Origin: Gamsiella multidivaricata
Taxonomy: Eukaryota; Mortierellomycota; Mortierellomycetes; Mortierellales; Mortierellaceae
Assembly (NCBI RefSeq): GCF_025024155.1
Contig: NW_026251729.1
Span: forward strand, 62,001-126,000
Direction: 5' to 3'
DNA: 64,000 nucleotides
A model generated the notes under the pieces. The model had not been told where the DNA came from and searched no databases. It was given only the letters and a program-made list of their open reading frames with translations. Both the position numbers and the translations under genes were made by a program. Below, piece by piece: positions 24,652 through 35,970 of the stretch (position 1 is its first letter; every line of letters starts with the position of its first letter).

Positions 24652-24962
24652 TCGCTGGTTTTTTCGCGCTCGGTTGTAGTGTGAGTGAAATGTGCAATTG
24701 AAGATGCGATTGAAGTGTGTAAATTGAGCTATCGACAAGAGAGGGGGGAAGGCGGTCTTAGGGTTTGAACAGGATAGTGATATATTGTGCTCACAATGTA
24801 CGGTGGGTCGATGATGTCGCGAACAAGGGATCAAGGGCTCATGGAGACGGAGGGGGAAGGAGAAGTAAAAAGAGAGGGAGGGGAGGCGGATGGGGTAGAA
24901 GAAGGAGGAGGGGAAGAAGGAGGGAAGAGAAAGAGAGGGAGAGAGAACCGGAAATGGACATG

Positions 24963-24970
24963 GTTTATAT
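24963..24970 (-). promoter_or_regulatory. Candidate TATA box of zinc-finger gene A
   Basis: ATATAAAC on the minus strand about 312 bases upstream of the ATG. Genes C and D of the same block also have TATA-like elements about 190-210 bases upstream, which makes this more credible but not proven. Confidence 0.38.
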
Positions 24971-27193
24971 GGAATGGGCCAACAGAAAAAGTACTCTCAT
25001 TCATTCAGTGCGATGCCATGCAAATGGGTGGGTGTGTGATGAGCGGACCACCACGGGCCAGCTTTTTCCAAAGAAAAAAAATTCTGGTGTGTTGATTCAG
25101 TCGCAATTCAATCGAGACAGAGGCAAGAGCATACATAAAGGAAGCGGAAGCTGAATGGATACACTATCTTTTTAGACATTTTCTTTGCTCATCGCCATCG
25201 AACATCTCATGTACAAACAGAAGCCTGCCTATCCTTCAATCCAATTCAATCAAAACTAAAAGTAAATAAAAGCCAGCTCCTGCAGTAGCTCACTCAGCTA
25301 GCTGGCCGAGATGCGAAAGGAGCCGATACCAAGAAGAGTTGGACACTGACATGCGTTCTCAGGACAATCTTAAGTGTCCTGCTGGCCAATCGCGGGTTTT
25401 TGCATACTTGGGTAGGGCCATATATAGAAAAACGGACCCTGTTTTGCTCCTACACAGGCTGCTGTGTCCTCGCGAATCAACTCTCCAACCCTCGTGTGGA
25501 ATTGAATACAGACAAAGTAACCACATTGTTATTGAATAGAGGGTCGGGAACACTACCATATGGCTCATATGATCATTAGGTCGAGTAGCGACGGAAGGTT
25601 TTGCTATGTCCCTGTCAATCCGCATCACCAACAACAGATCTCTTTCTTCAACAATGATATGTGTACGAATGCTCTACATACACACCGAAGTACAATCCAA
25701 GCAGTTGAAGAAAAAAACACTAAGACTAACCCGTAGTTCACCCTGCTCCTGGGATATTCCTCCAGTTCGGTTTCTCTCTCTCATTTCGCTCAACTCAAAG
25801 CATCATCAAAATATTTTTTCTGTCTGCCTCGAATGATGGACATTTTGTCATCTGTTCAGCCATTGGTTCATTTAAGCACTGACCATGTCTGACTGAACCC
25901 CGATACTCTGCTGCGACGCGTCAAAAAGAAGACGCGCGTTTTTATCGACACATTTACACACGTCCATAGGTAAAACCCTAGAAGAATCATAGGAGAAAAG
26001 GAGGCGCAATAGCAGAGCACACGCCCAGATCTCGATCCTCGTCGACATTTTTTATATATTGCAACGTGGGGTTTCTTTAATGCCTTCAATATAAAAACGG
26101 TGTTGTTACACAAAGTTTGCTTTCCCTTCCCCTCGTTCTCTTAGGTCCTGCAATCTGACTCCTCGTCTTCAGGGTCTGTACGAGCGTAAAAAGTCCAGCG
26201 GTGTGCACATGCACACTACAAGGGAAAGTAAGCACTGCTTTCCTTTAGCGCGATGCAGAGTGCATGAAGACGCGCATATCCCTCGTCAACATTTCACTGC
26301 CGCCTACAAAAAAGAAATATGTTTCCATTCGAGTTTCCTTTGCCTGATTTACCAAGGATCTACCCTTCCAAGCGTCGATTCATGCTTGAATCTCACCGGC
26401 GTCAACATTCCATCGTACACCAATGAAGATCCTGTAAATCGCCTTTCCCAACTTCCAGTGGCAAACTGTGGCGTACTTTTGTTTCCTCCTCTTCCCCCCT
26501 ACCTATCGGATCGAAGAGCTGTGGCAACACATAACCTGATCAACAGCACCTTCTTTTTTCTTTTCTTTATTGTTGTTGTTGTTGTTGTCGTTGTTGTTGA
26601 AATAGCGGGAAGACTGCCTTGCCTTCTCATTGGCACCATCGAAATATGGACGGACGGGCAAACCTGTGGGAACAAGTATTTTCGAGGCGTTCATTCCATG
26701 CATATACGAAACAGGATCCTTGATCTCGTTCCTCCCTCCCTTCATCTATTGTAGCACATGCGTATGGGTTTTTTCTTTCTTGGTTGTTGTGCGTTAGCGA
26801 GGAAAGAAGGTCGTCCATTCTAACACACACCCCTGACCGATATCATCATGCGATCCTGCTACCACCGCAAGGACAGCAGCAAGGGGAAATCAACAAAAGA
26901 CATGGATAAGCATGGATGAGACAACGAGATAGCTAGGATCCAATCTGACAAGGTGAGAGGTCGACGTTTGCTTCGGTCCGTAATAAGATCAGGAGCCGTG
27001 CTAGGGGACGCATATCGTAGGACAGCTGTCGCGTCCGTAGAGACAATCCCAACAGATAATGGCATATGATACTGCTCGGCGAGAGGAAACAGCAGACATC
27101 GTTGGAGGTAGCGGAAGAGGAAGGAGGTCATTCATGCGACTTGGAAGGGTGGGAGGAGGTCGAGAAGGGAGGACAGCATCCTTTGCACTTGCC

Positions 27194-27198
<5 letters not shown>

Positions 27199-27243
<45 letters not shown>
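27199..27243. repeat. Poly-T run of 45
   Basis: Uninterrupted T45 on the + strand, the longest homopolymer in the window. It creates apparent poly-Phe and poly-Lys frames that are artefacts. Confidence 0.96.
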
Positions 27244-27244
<1 letters not shown>

Positions 27245-29305
27245 GTTCCGCCTACATTTGCATGCGCTCTTGGAGCAATATTGAACAATTTCCCTTATTC
27301 TGGATGGGGTTGGAATGGGGGGTGGGGACAAAAACTGTTCCATGATGACGATAAACACTAGGTGCTAGACTGTTCTGCAAAGTTGCGGCTTAATATGTGT
27401 GCCTGAAAAAATGTGCAACCGTGTTTGTTCTCTGTGACCGATCGATGAATTTTTTTCCCTTCCCAGTTCCGTAAAAGTATAGATACGATCCTTGCCTGGA
27501 AGATGATAGAAGGAATACTTGGACCGCAGACCAGGAGTAGCACTTCGGAACATCGACTGTCGATCCACATCATCCGCTTCCCCATGATTCATTGAGTTTG
27601 CTTCTCTCATAGAAGACGATAGTCTACAGGATCGCGTCTTAGCAAAGTTTAGATGGCCGATTTGGCGATCTGTGTCCAGTCGTGATGTTATAATCAGACA
27701 CAACAGCAACCTCTCAACGTAAGGTTTTTTCATACAACTTTGTACTTTGTCTAGCGGGTAGAGAAAAAAAAAAAAAAAAAAAAAGTCAGGGGTACATAGA
27801 ATACATTATAGAAAAGTTACGAAACAAAGTCTGAGTAGTGCACTGCCATGACAACATATTTTCCACACGACCTTCGGCTCTTTTTTACATGCTCGCATCA
27901 AGGTAAGCTGCTCCATCAGAAGAATCTTCATCTCTCTACGCGTTTGCCTGCAGCTGTTTCTGGGCGTTTGGTGCGCACGTTTATGCCTCCGAGAGTACAT
28001 TTGCATCACGCGCGGCAACGAGGACAGCGAGGAAAGTCAGAATTATTACACCATACACTAGGCGCAGAAGGCTGTTCCGAGCAAAAGAAAAAAAAGGAAA
28101 AAAAGAAAGAAGAGAAGAGGAGTGCCTTCGACAGTATTGGAACGCGTTGTCCCGTCATGGTCATCTGGGCTACTCCGTTTTACGACAGATGTTACACCCG
28201 GACATAATGAAAGGGAAAAAAAAAACAATATCTGCAATGCGTCGTCATCTAATGTCCTTCCCCCCATCCCCAACTTCCCCCCACCCCCCACCCCCTTCTC
28301 TCTTTGCCCATTCAAACGCCGAATAAGCTATGGATGTCCTGCTATGCCATGTCGACGCACAAGGAGTGAGAGCCTGTGCGGGCTATTTTATTTTGGTGTG
28401 TCTGCGCTATGTTCTCCGCCCCATTTTTTTCAAATAAGGGCAGTAAGCGATGTCTTGATGGAATGGAGAGTAAGACATCTTCGACTCACATACACCATCT
28501 TTGGTACATCTGCCCTTCAGAATCTAACATCTTTAGGTTCATACCACTAAAAACAAAAAAGCGGGCGGATCTCGCATCCACTTTTTTCTTTATTATTATT
28601 CTTTCGGCCAACTTCCTCCCTTCCTCCGCCTCCCTCTCTCACCCCCAGCGCCATTGTTCAAAGGAAAAGGGAGGGGCGGGGAAGGAAAAAAATTATACAT
28701 ATGTTTATAACGACGGGTTTTTGCGTACAAATATGGCTAGCCAAACCAAGAGATGGGTACAAGCAGTGCATACTAATACATAGTCGGCACAGAGTCATAA
28801 AGACAGATCAGTGCCTACACTAACTGTGGGGAGGAAGGAGAGGAGCACACAAAAGTACGTACTCAAATATCTTTAAATCCCAGCAACACACACACCCCCT
28901 TCTCCCCTCCCTTTCACGCCGCGCGCTGAGGGATGGGGGGAGGGGAGGGAAGCACAGGCCCGAGAAACGATCGAAAGGCCGTGCACAGCATCCTTCTGAT
29001 TGGACCGATCGACGCGTCATGGTAACCTTGTTGCAGAACTTTATTCATAGAGGTAAAAAACAAAACACGTCTTTCTTTTTTACTGAGACGAAACTATATT
29101 GATCTTCTTTACTTGAAAGATCCTCGCATATCTACTTATCGTGAAGAGGATAAACCCATGCGTGGACTATAACTGACGTTTGAATATAATAGAGAGCTTT
29201 AATGAATTGATACAGCAAAAGGAAAAATAAAAAACATCGATCGGTAATGTACAAGGAGGAAAAACAAAAAAAAAAAAAAGACGAGGCAAAAGATAGCTGC
29301 CGCTT

Positions 29306-30799
29306 CTACGACCCCGACCGAACAGCAGTTGCAGAGGCTGCGGCGGCGGCCGCGTTCGCCGCCGCTGCCTCATACCAGCTCGGTTTACATTTCCTCACCC
29401 GTACCAATTCTCCATTCTCCTTAAACTCCTGATACAAGCCCTTACGCAAACACTCGACCTTGCCCTTGGCCTCCATATGTCTCTTCACCGAATCCAACCG
29501 GCACAACCCACTGTTGCAGTTCATGCACCGATACTTGTCCTTGCCTGCATACACATGTACGTTTCGGTGCCGGTTCAGCTCTCGTCGGAGGTTATATCGG
29601 TAAGTACAGTTCTCGAATGGACACTGATGTTCCCCAGCACCGTCCTTGCGGTACTTGTTATGGCCGCTGTTATTACCACCCCGGGATTTGGAGGCCGAGA
29701 TCGAAGAGGACGAGGACATGTAGTCGGAATCGGATGAATCTCGACGCGTAGTCACGGTGTTCCTGAGAGCGCGTTTCTTGGCACCAGGGGTTTTATGGAC
29801 ACGACCCGTAGCTTGGTTTCCGAAGCCGATCTTTTGCGGCTCCGACAGCAAGGAGGGCATGGAAGGGGCGATCAGACCATAGTCCGACACCGAGACGTAC
29901 GGAGGTAGCATCACTGGGAGTGTCTGATCCATAAGCGCTCTGCTTGTGAAGGGCGTCGGGCCCGGGACCGGAGTGGTCACCGTGGTGTGAGTAGGCAGGT
30001 TACTGAAATGGATACTCGGCGCCGGGACCAGATCTGCGCCATCGAACCGATACACGGTTCCGTCCGGCATTATAAAATCTTGCAGGTACGTCGGCATCTC
30101 CATCGGACTCTGCGGCTCGTAAATTGCGCCTGGGGAAGAAGACAAGGAAGGGGACGAGACCGATATCTTCTGCGCGAACATGGATTGCATCAGACTGTGC
30201 TGCTCGTCCTCGCTATCGACACCGGCATGGACCGAGAAGGACGAGTGTCGACGTTGCTCGGGTGTGGACACGCAGGATGGCAACCCGGTTGTGGAACCCT
30301 GATTGTTGTTTAGCACCAGGGACGCGGGATCGACGCAAGCGGCCGAGCTGGAGTTGGAGGTGCGACTAGCGCCGATGTTTGAATATATGTTATAGTAAGG
30401 CGACAGATTACCTTGACTGAAGGCAGAGTTGTAGTGTGATGAGGATGACTCGAGCATGTCCGTATGACTGTGGTCTGTGGTATCTGAAGCGTAGTCGAAT
30501 GAGTGGCAGGATGAGGTCGAGGATTGCGAAGAGAAGGAGGACAGAGACAAAGAAGAGGAAGGAGCTGAGGACATCGAGGTTGAGAGGGGATCGAAGGCGT
30601 TTTCTACTCTTGCGCCAGGCTGACTGGCATTAGAACCGATGCTACAGGTCTGATGCTGATCTCCCATCTGGGAGAGCAGAGACCCGGGTATGCCATCGAA
30701 TGGTGGCCAGGACGTGATGGGAGAAAGGTTCTTGCTGTCGGTAACCAGGTTACGCAAGGAGGTGTAGATGAAGCCGTTCAAGGAGAATGCTGAGTCCAT
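29306..30799 (-). CDS. Zinc-finger transcription factor B (C2H2 plus C2HC)
   Basis: A single exon of 497 residues from an ATG (MDSAFSLNG). The first 340 residues are Ser-rich and low-complexity, with a basic patch just before the fingers. Finger 1 is C393-C398-H411-H415 (C-x4-C-x12-H-x3-H). Finger 2 is C425-C428-H441-C450 (C-x2-C-x12-H-x8-C), with core LCRLDSVKRHM. A short conserved-looking tail (KGLYQEFKENG) leads into a C-terminal poly-Ala stretch made of GCC/GCG codons. It is likely a nuclear DNA-binding regulator. The same module is seen in gene A and gene C, and all are on the same strand. No intron is seen. Confidence 0.85.
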   Translation of the reverse strand: MDSAFSLNGFIYTSLRNLVTDSKNLSPITSWPPFDGIPGSLLSQMGDQHQTCSIGSNASQPGARVENAFDPLSTSMSSAPSSSLSLSSFSSQSSTSSCHSFDYASDTTDHSHTDMLESSSSHYNSAFSQGNLSPYYNIYSNIGASRTSNSSSAACVDPASLVLNNNQGSTTGLPSCVSTPEQRRHSSFSVHAGVDSEDEQHSLMQSMFAQKISVSSPSLSSSPGAIYEPQSPMEMPTYLQDFIMPDGTVYRFDGADLVPAPSIHFSNLPTHTTVTTPVPGPTPFTSRALMDQTLPVMLPPYVSVSDYGLIAPSMPSLLSEPQKIGFGNQATGRVHKTPGAKKRALRNTVTTRRDSSDSDYMSSSSSISASKSRGGNNSGHNKYRKDGAGEHQCPFENCTYRYNLRRELNRHRNVHVYAGKDKYRCMNCNSGLCRLDSVKRHMEAKGKVECLRKGLYQEFKENGELVRVRKCKPSWYEAAAANAAAAAASATAVRSGS

Positions 30800-32894
30800 T
30801 TTGTTTTGATGCTTGTGTTTTGTGTACCGGTTCTTTGTTGTTGGAGGTGGGGTGAAAGTGATCTACGCTTGTGTTCCTGAGAAGTATTAAAGATCCAGGA
30901 GAAAGTCAGAGCGAACAAAGACTCTGATGCCAGTATTTTTAGGTTCCTCTGTTTGTTTGTTTGTTTGTTTGTTTGACACGGAAGATGACAAAGATCGGGG
31001 TGAGGAGAGGATGTGGGGATGCGGTACTATTTAACAAAAACCAAGCGAATGTGCCACTTTTTTTTTTTTGTTCTTGCCTGATCTATGCCAGCTGGATCGA
31101 ATATATGCTCTCAGGTGTGCGCTGCATGAAATCACCTTCGGACGAGGTCCACCTCATCTTCCGGCCACCCTGACCTCAATCAGGTCCGGCATGATAGTCC
31201 TATGCGTGTGCGCTTCATGGGTTAATATCGATAATATTATTCCAAAGATAAAATTGAACATTTGCCACCTTTTCGGCGCCGTCACGGACGAAGGCTGGAC
31301 AACTCATGCCTGTCTCCATTTCCGGTGTGCCGTCTCCCTGTCCACTGTAGGATACGGCTTGCACTGACAAAAAAAGTCATTGAGCGTAACATTTTGTACA
31401 AAATGCGCGACCATCTCCGTATCCGGAGGGGTCCCTACCACATCACTTGTGAGTGTAGAAGACACAGACTGGATGCTGCGGTACCGCTGTTTGGTGCATA
31501 TCGCCTACTTGTGGCATCTTCATTATGTCGATGGCCGTTACAACCAATTGGGACTGAGTATCCTCCAAGGGGATTATTCGAGCGAAAGATCCACCATTGT
31601 TTTGGTAATCTGTAACGCTACACCAGGTCACAAAAAGCATTTACGGACGATCCTGAGCTTCTCGACAATGTGATCGCATCATGCGCGATCCTCATTACAA
31701 ATGACATCTGGATCGCATTCCTACGGAGCGGATGGAATTTTGTACCACAGTTCAAACAACGCGTGCACAGTTAGTTCCCGCCCATCCTCTTTTTCTTTCG
31801 TTTTATTTTTTCAGGTTTGCGTCTCGAGGTAAACACAGTGCTTGATCTGAAAATTGCTTAAAGTTTGCCAAGTAGCGAGTCTCTATATCTTCTAGAAAGC
31901 AGCACCACCCAGGCCCAGAGATGAAAGCTGTCAGGACGCGATTGCTTCTCCTTGTTGATGTATATTTGGCAGAGGCTGGAGGAATACCATTCTATTTTTT
32001 TCTCATGGGGACGACGGTGCACAGGAATTAGAATAATGATAGATGGCTAACAACCCACTTCCTCCTGTCGCTCTTTTTTTTTTTTTTTTTTTTTTTTGCG
32101 AGTCGTTTCAGAAAGAAAAAAAAAAAAAAGAGTGATGGTTCATATTAACGTATGCCAGGAACATGAAACACGAACCTGGGAAGAGGCTTTGTTCAGACGC
32201 GGGTTGACTCCGCGTTTTTTATTTGTTCATAAAACGACAGTTCCCGGAATATCTTTCTATATTATTCCCATGACATATCCGCCTGAACTGGATCAAGTGC
32301 CTCTTTGTTTCCAGGCCTCTAAACAATAACCTAAAAAAAAAATTTAAATTAAATGCTATGCCCCTGTCGCCCAAGAGATCTGGCGCGGTGCCTGAATTCA
32401 TTTTTGGAGATTAAACTTTGGACCGCGTTCGTCTACAGTAAGGAGCATAGCACACACGCGCTTTTTTTTTTTTTTTTTTTGACATAACAATCTCATACCT
32501 GGCATATTCATGAACGCGTAGCATTTATTTTTTAAAATTGATGGTAATGCTTTATTCGTATGTTCATCTGTATCTCATTAGGAACTACATAAAGGACTCA
32601 TCCACCATGAATGAAACTAAGCCAAAAATAAAAACTGCAGAGAGATGCAAAAAGAATGAAAGAAGAGAAGAAGAGGATTAAAGAACAAAGGAAAAAAAGA
32701 AAGAGAGGGAACGACGGGCAAGAAAGAAATTAGAACGGAAAGAACTACCTTGCATGCATGCATCAACTACAGCAGCATAAAAAGTAAAAAAAAAAGAAAA
32801 TAAAAGAAGAAAAAAAAAAAAAAAAGGATGATAAAAGTGTACTGGTCGTCAAGGGTATAGAAACTATAAAGATCTTTCATGTCCGCTCTCTCTC
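30800..32894. other. 2.1-kb intergenic region between zinc-finger genes B and C
   Basis: It has a (GTTT)n run at about 30951-30974 just upstream of gene B and several poly-T and poly-A runs at 32080-32100, 32461-32480 and 32790-32824. Two overlapping + strand frames at about 31068-31673 looked faintly transposase-like but do not hold up. No gene is supported. Confidence 0.5.
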
Positions 32895-33949
32895 TCACTT
32901 GGTTTCCTGCCCCAGGTACTTGGCTCGATAATATGCAAGGTCTACCTGCACCGTCTTCTTACCGTGGGGTCGCGTGGGGTACCATCGCACCGTCGACTCA
33001 ATCTCTGTTTCGGACTGCATCACGCTATAGACCCTCATCAGTGAGCATCGTGATGTGGCGTCGGCCTTGCTGATATGTCGCTGGACCGAAAACTCGTTCG
33101 AAAGCTCACTTTGACAGGCCTCGCAGCGGATCGGCATAAAGCGCCCGCGCCATCGGTGGGATTCGCGATGGCGTGCCAGAGATGGCTGGCCTGAGCAAGT
33201 CGTTGTGCAGCCCGGGTAGTTACACTAGGGTTCATTGAACGACGAAAAAGGAAAGTCAATATGTGCATACCATAAATAAATAAAAAAAAAGGGGGGGGGG
33301 GGGGGAGAGGGGTTGCATAATACGTACAGGCAACTTGGCAGGCAATGCCTTGGGCTTGGCAGATGTCTTCCTGACGCGTCGACGAACTCGTTTCCTGGTG
33401 GGAGGTTCCATTTCCTCTTCAGAGTCGGTGTCGGGCAGCACGCCAGCATGCTGCATCGTAGCCGACGGCTGGACAAAAACTTCAGATGTAAAAGTGGACG
33501 GCATGTTTGTAATCGTAGTCGAGACCAATTGCGGTCGCTCAATGGGCGAAGCGGAATTTGGCGCCGACAGATCATCGCTGGGCGCGGATCCAAAGAGTGG
33601 GCTGTAACACGCATTCTCGTCTCGTCTGTCGAGGCCACCTTGTTCGGATAAGGGAGAGCGCGCCTCGGGACTAGAGAGGCGCTCATTGGGATGGTCCTGA
33701 GCTAGAGATTCCACGTTGATGGGTCCAAAGTCCATTTGCTGCTGTAGGAGGAAATCATAAGATGGAAGTTGTGGTTCTACGGAAAGAACTATAGGGATGC
33801 TTGACTTCTGAGGAGAAGTGCGAGGTGAGACCAAAGATGGCTGGAGAGAAAGCAGCTCGCCCTGGACCTGATACAGTTCATAATGTTGGCGTTGGCACAG
33901 TTGGCGCTGGTACTGATCCTGCAGGTGTCGGTACTGCTGCAAGTACTCC

Positions 33950-33981
<32 letters not shown>

Positions 33982-34392
33982 CTGCTGGTAGTATTGCTGT
34001 TGATGAGTGTATTGTTGTTGCTGGCCTTGCTGCTGCTGTTGCTGTCGCAGGTTGGGGCCCTGGGCCGTTGAGCATGGTAAAGCGAAAGCACGCTGAAGAA
34101 GTGATTGGTCCATGTAAGCTTGGTGCTGCGGATCAGCGGGCTGATGCATGGTTTGTGCGTCAAGCAGCGAGCAAGGACTCGTGGATAGGGTTTCATCATG
34201 ACTAAAGTCCGTCTGAGATCCTTCGCCCAAGAGAAACTGCTCGCTGAAAAGGTATGCACTTGCCATCTGGGCATCATCGTCAAAGGCGATGGGGTCCAGG
34301 GCCAGGGGAATCGTTGGAGAGAATTCGAGCGTCCCCAATGTGTTTGGCTGTTCAGGGTCCGCGGAACCGCTGCCAAAAACGGAGTGCTCCAT
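32895..34392 (-). CDS. Zinc-finger transcription factor C (C2H2 plus C2HC, poly-Gln)
   Basis: Two exons, 34392-33328 and 33224-32895, give 464 residues; the 103-nt intron has donor GTACGT and acceptor CCCTAG, phase 0. Translation starts at MEHSVFGS; the frame upstream has no ATG. An N-terminal half with long Gln runs (residues about 115-175) is followed by a basic patch (TRKRVRRRVRK). The second exon opens exactly at the first Cys of finger 1: C356-C361-H374-H378 (C-x4-C-x12-H-x3-H). Finger 2 is C389-C392-H405-C415 (C-x2-C-x12-H-x9-C). The zinc-finger module is thus carried by its own exon. It is likely a nuclear transcription regulator. The intron contains an A9-G15 run near 33283-33305. Confidence 0.83.
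33920..34050 (-). repeat. Coding CAG/CAA tract (poly-Gln) in gene C
   Basis: Mixed CAG and CAA triplets on the minus strand encode several Gln runs, the longest of 15 residues. The mixed codons suggest selection or old age rather than a fresh expansion. Confidence 0.85.
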
Positions 34393-35970
34393 AGCCAAAG
34401 AGTACTGGTGGTACAAGACAGGGTCGGTGAGAGGAAAGTTGACGGAGAAAAGATCGGGAAAGGGAGACAGGTGTGAGTTGTTGTTGGAGTAGCAGAGACG
34501 TGCTCACGCAAAAATGAGGGGAGTGTGCGAGGTCCGAGGCGAATGTGAAAAGAAAAGAGAGCTACAGAGAGAGATATTTGGTTGCGCACCAGTCGCCCTT
34601 TATATCCTCGTCTGCCGTCATAGCTCGACCATTGGCAAAATCGGGGTCGAATACAGAGGCGAGCACATCGAAACGAATGAGCCTTGCTGCATGTTATACG
34701 TGCAGGGAAGACTGTCTGAAGGAACAAACTAGACTAGACTAGAGAGGGGGAAGGTGTGCATAGAAAGCAACAGGTAGACAGCCGAATAGATCGACATGAC
34801 AATAGGATGAAAAAAAAATAAGGGAGGGAGAGACCATGAAAAAAGGACGGACAGGCAGACAGATACGTCGAAGTGTCCTTCACCTTCGCCTTTGCCAAGA
34901 AAAAAAACAAAGCGCGCTATTCAGTATAAGCTGCACAGTGTGTTTTTATATTTTTTTTACGGCAGTGCTATCTTTGATCGGCAAAAAGAGTGTTACAACG
35001 GAAACACTCTGCATAAAACGCTCAAAAGGAAAAAAAGAAAAGAAGCCTGTGTCCGCGCTGCACGATGCAAAGCTAGCGAATATTATCTGCTTCTTGTCAC
35101 AAGCGAAAAGGCCCGTCTGCTCCTCGGGTTGATCTAGCTGTGGCGCTGGTTGTCTGTTTTACCATTCTTCCCGTTCGTAGACTCCCCCGCTGGAAGATGC
35201 GCGCATGATGTGCCTGAGCAGTGCAACGTGATTGCTTACCATTTTTGATAACGAATCGGGACTTCTGCTGCATCATGCCCCATGCACAATCGCCAAGTCC
35301 ATCGCGATGTTGATGCACTCCTCCACAAAACAATACGACTTTCTGCTTCTTTTATTCTTATTTTTTTACAGCATTGCTGTTGATGTGGCTCTCGGTAAAT
35401 CAGTCAGCCATCCAGGACAAAATGAATGATGAAGAGGACTTATTTTTTCCACGTATCCCTTTTGGACCGGTTCTGATTGGTGTTACCCTCAGCAGTCGAT
35501 GCGTGTCGATCGCTGAGTTCCTGCACCCACAGTGCATCTCCAAGGTTCCCACAACCCCCTCGACTCTTCATTGGTTCTGCTTCAAACTCAGATCGCGTCG
35601 TGTACGTGCGTTCTCTGCCCTGAAGGACCGGGCAAACAGCCAACAAAGTCGTCGGAAAGGGGAGGCGAATGCTCAGTTGACGAAAAAGAAGATGTCTGCT
35701 CCACCTCATCCGCGTGTTTCCTGTCCCTTTGGGGCCAGTACAGAAGACTAAACCCTCCCCGATTTGTCGATTCGAAACTCTGTTCCGAAGCGCTTCCTTT
35801 TTCTTTTTCTTTTCTTTTTTTTTTTTTTTGGTTTTCCCCATTGAGGCACAGGCAGCTTGAAAGAGGTCAGCGTAGTCTGATCACATCCAGTGCGCGTTGT
35901 TTCTATTGCAATCTCCAGAGATTACTTCTTAATAAATGAACTACGAACCACATCAATTGAAACCTCATCC
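34393..35970. other. Intergenic between zinc-finger genes C and D
   Basis: Upstream region of gene C and 3' flank of gene D. It holds several A-runs and a T-run near 35817-35829. Frames at 35440-35939 overlap each other on both strands without a recognisable product. No gene is supported. Confidence 0.5.
34598..34605 (-). promoter_or_regulatory. Candidate TATA box of zinc-finger gene C
   Basis: ATATAAAG on the minus strand about 206 bases upstream of the ATG, followed by a purine-rich stretch on the coding-strand complement. Placement is similar to the element of gene D. Confidence 0.42.

Larger units (their letters stand above)
24652..29305. other. 4.6-kb intergenic region upstream of zinc-finger gene A
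   Basis: I find no supported gene. Features are a purine-rich stretch at about 24835-24950, a (TTG)n run near 26570-26600, a T45 run at 27199-27243, an A21 run near 27763, and C-rich and A-rich runs near 28210-28300. Open frames such as 26203-26754 (+) and 27365-27733 (-) have no domain and are probably chance. Such a long upstream region is compatible with a heavily regulated gene, or with undetected non-coding transcripts. Confidence 0.5.

Noticed and set aside
26203..26754. 183-codon + strand frame with a poly-Val segment
   Set aside because: The Val run comes from a (TTG)n microsatellite. No start context, domain or splice support.
31068..31673. Possible hAT transposase fragment (TDEGWTTHA-like and HITCEC-like stretches in two frames)
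   Set aside because: The spacing between the two stretches does not fit hAT transposases, a frameshift would be needed, and no other motif is found.
35440..35939. Opposed frames of 133 and 135 codons upstream of gene C
   Set aside because: They shadow each other, include poly-A/T runs and show no recognisable product.
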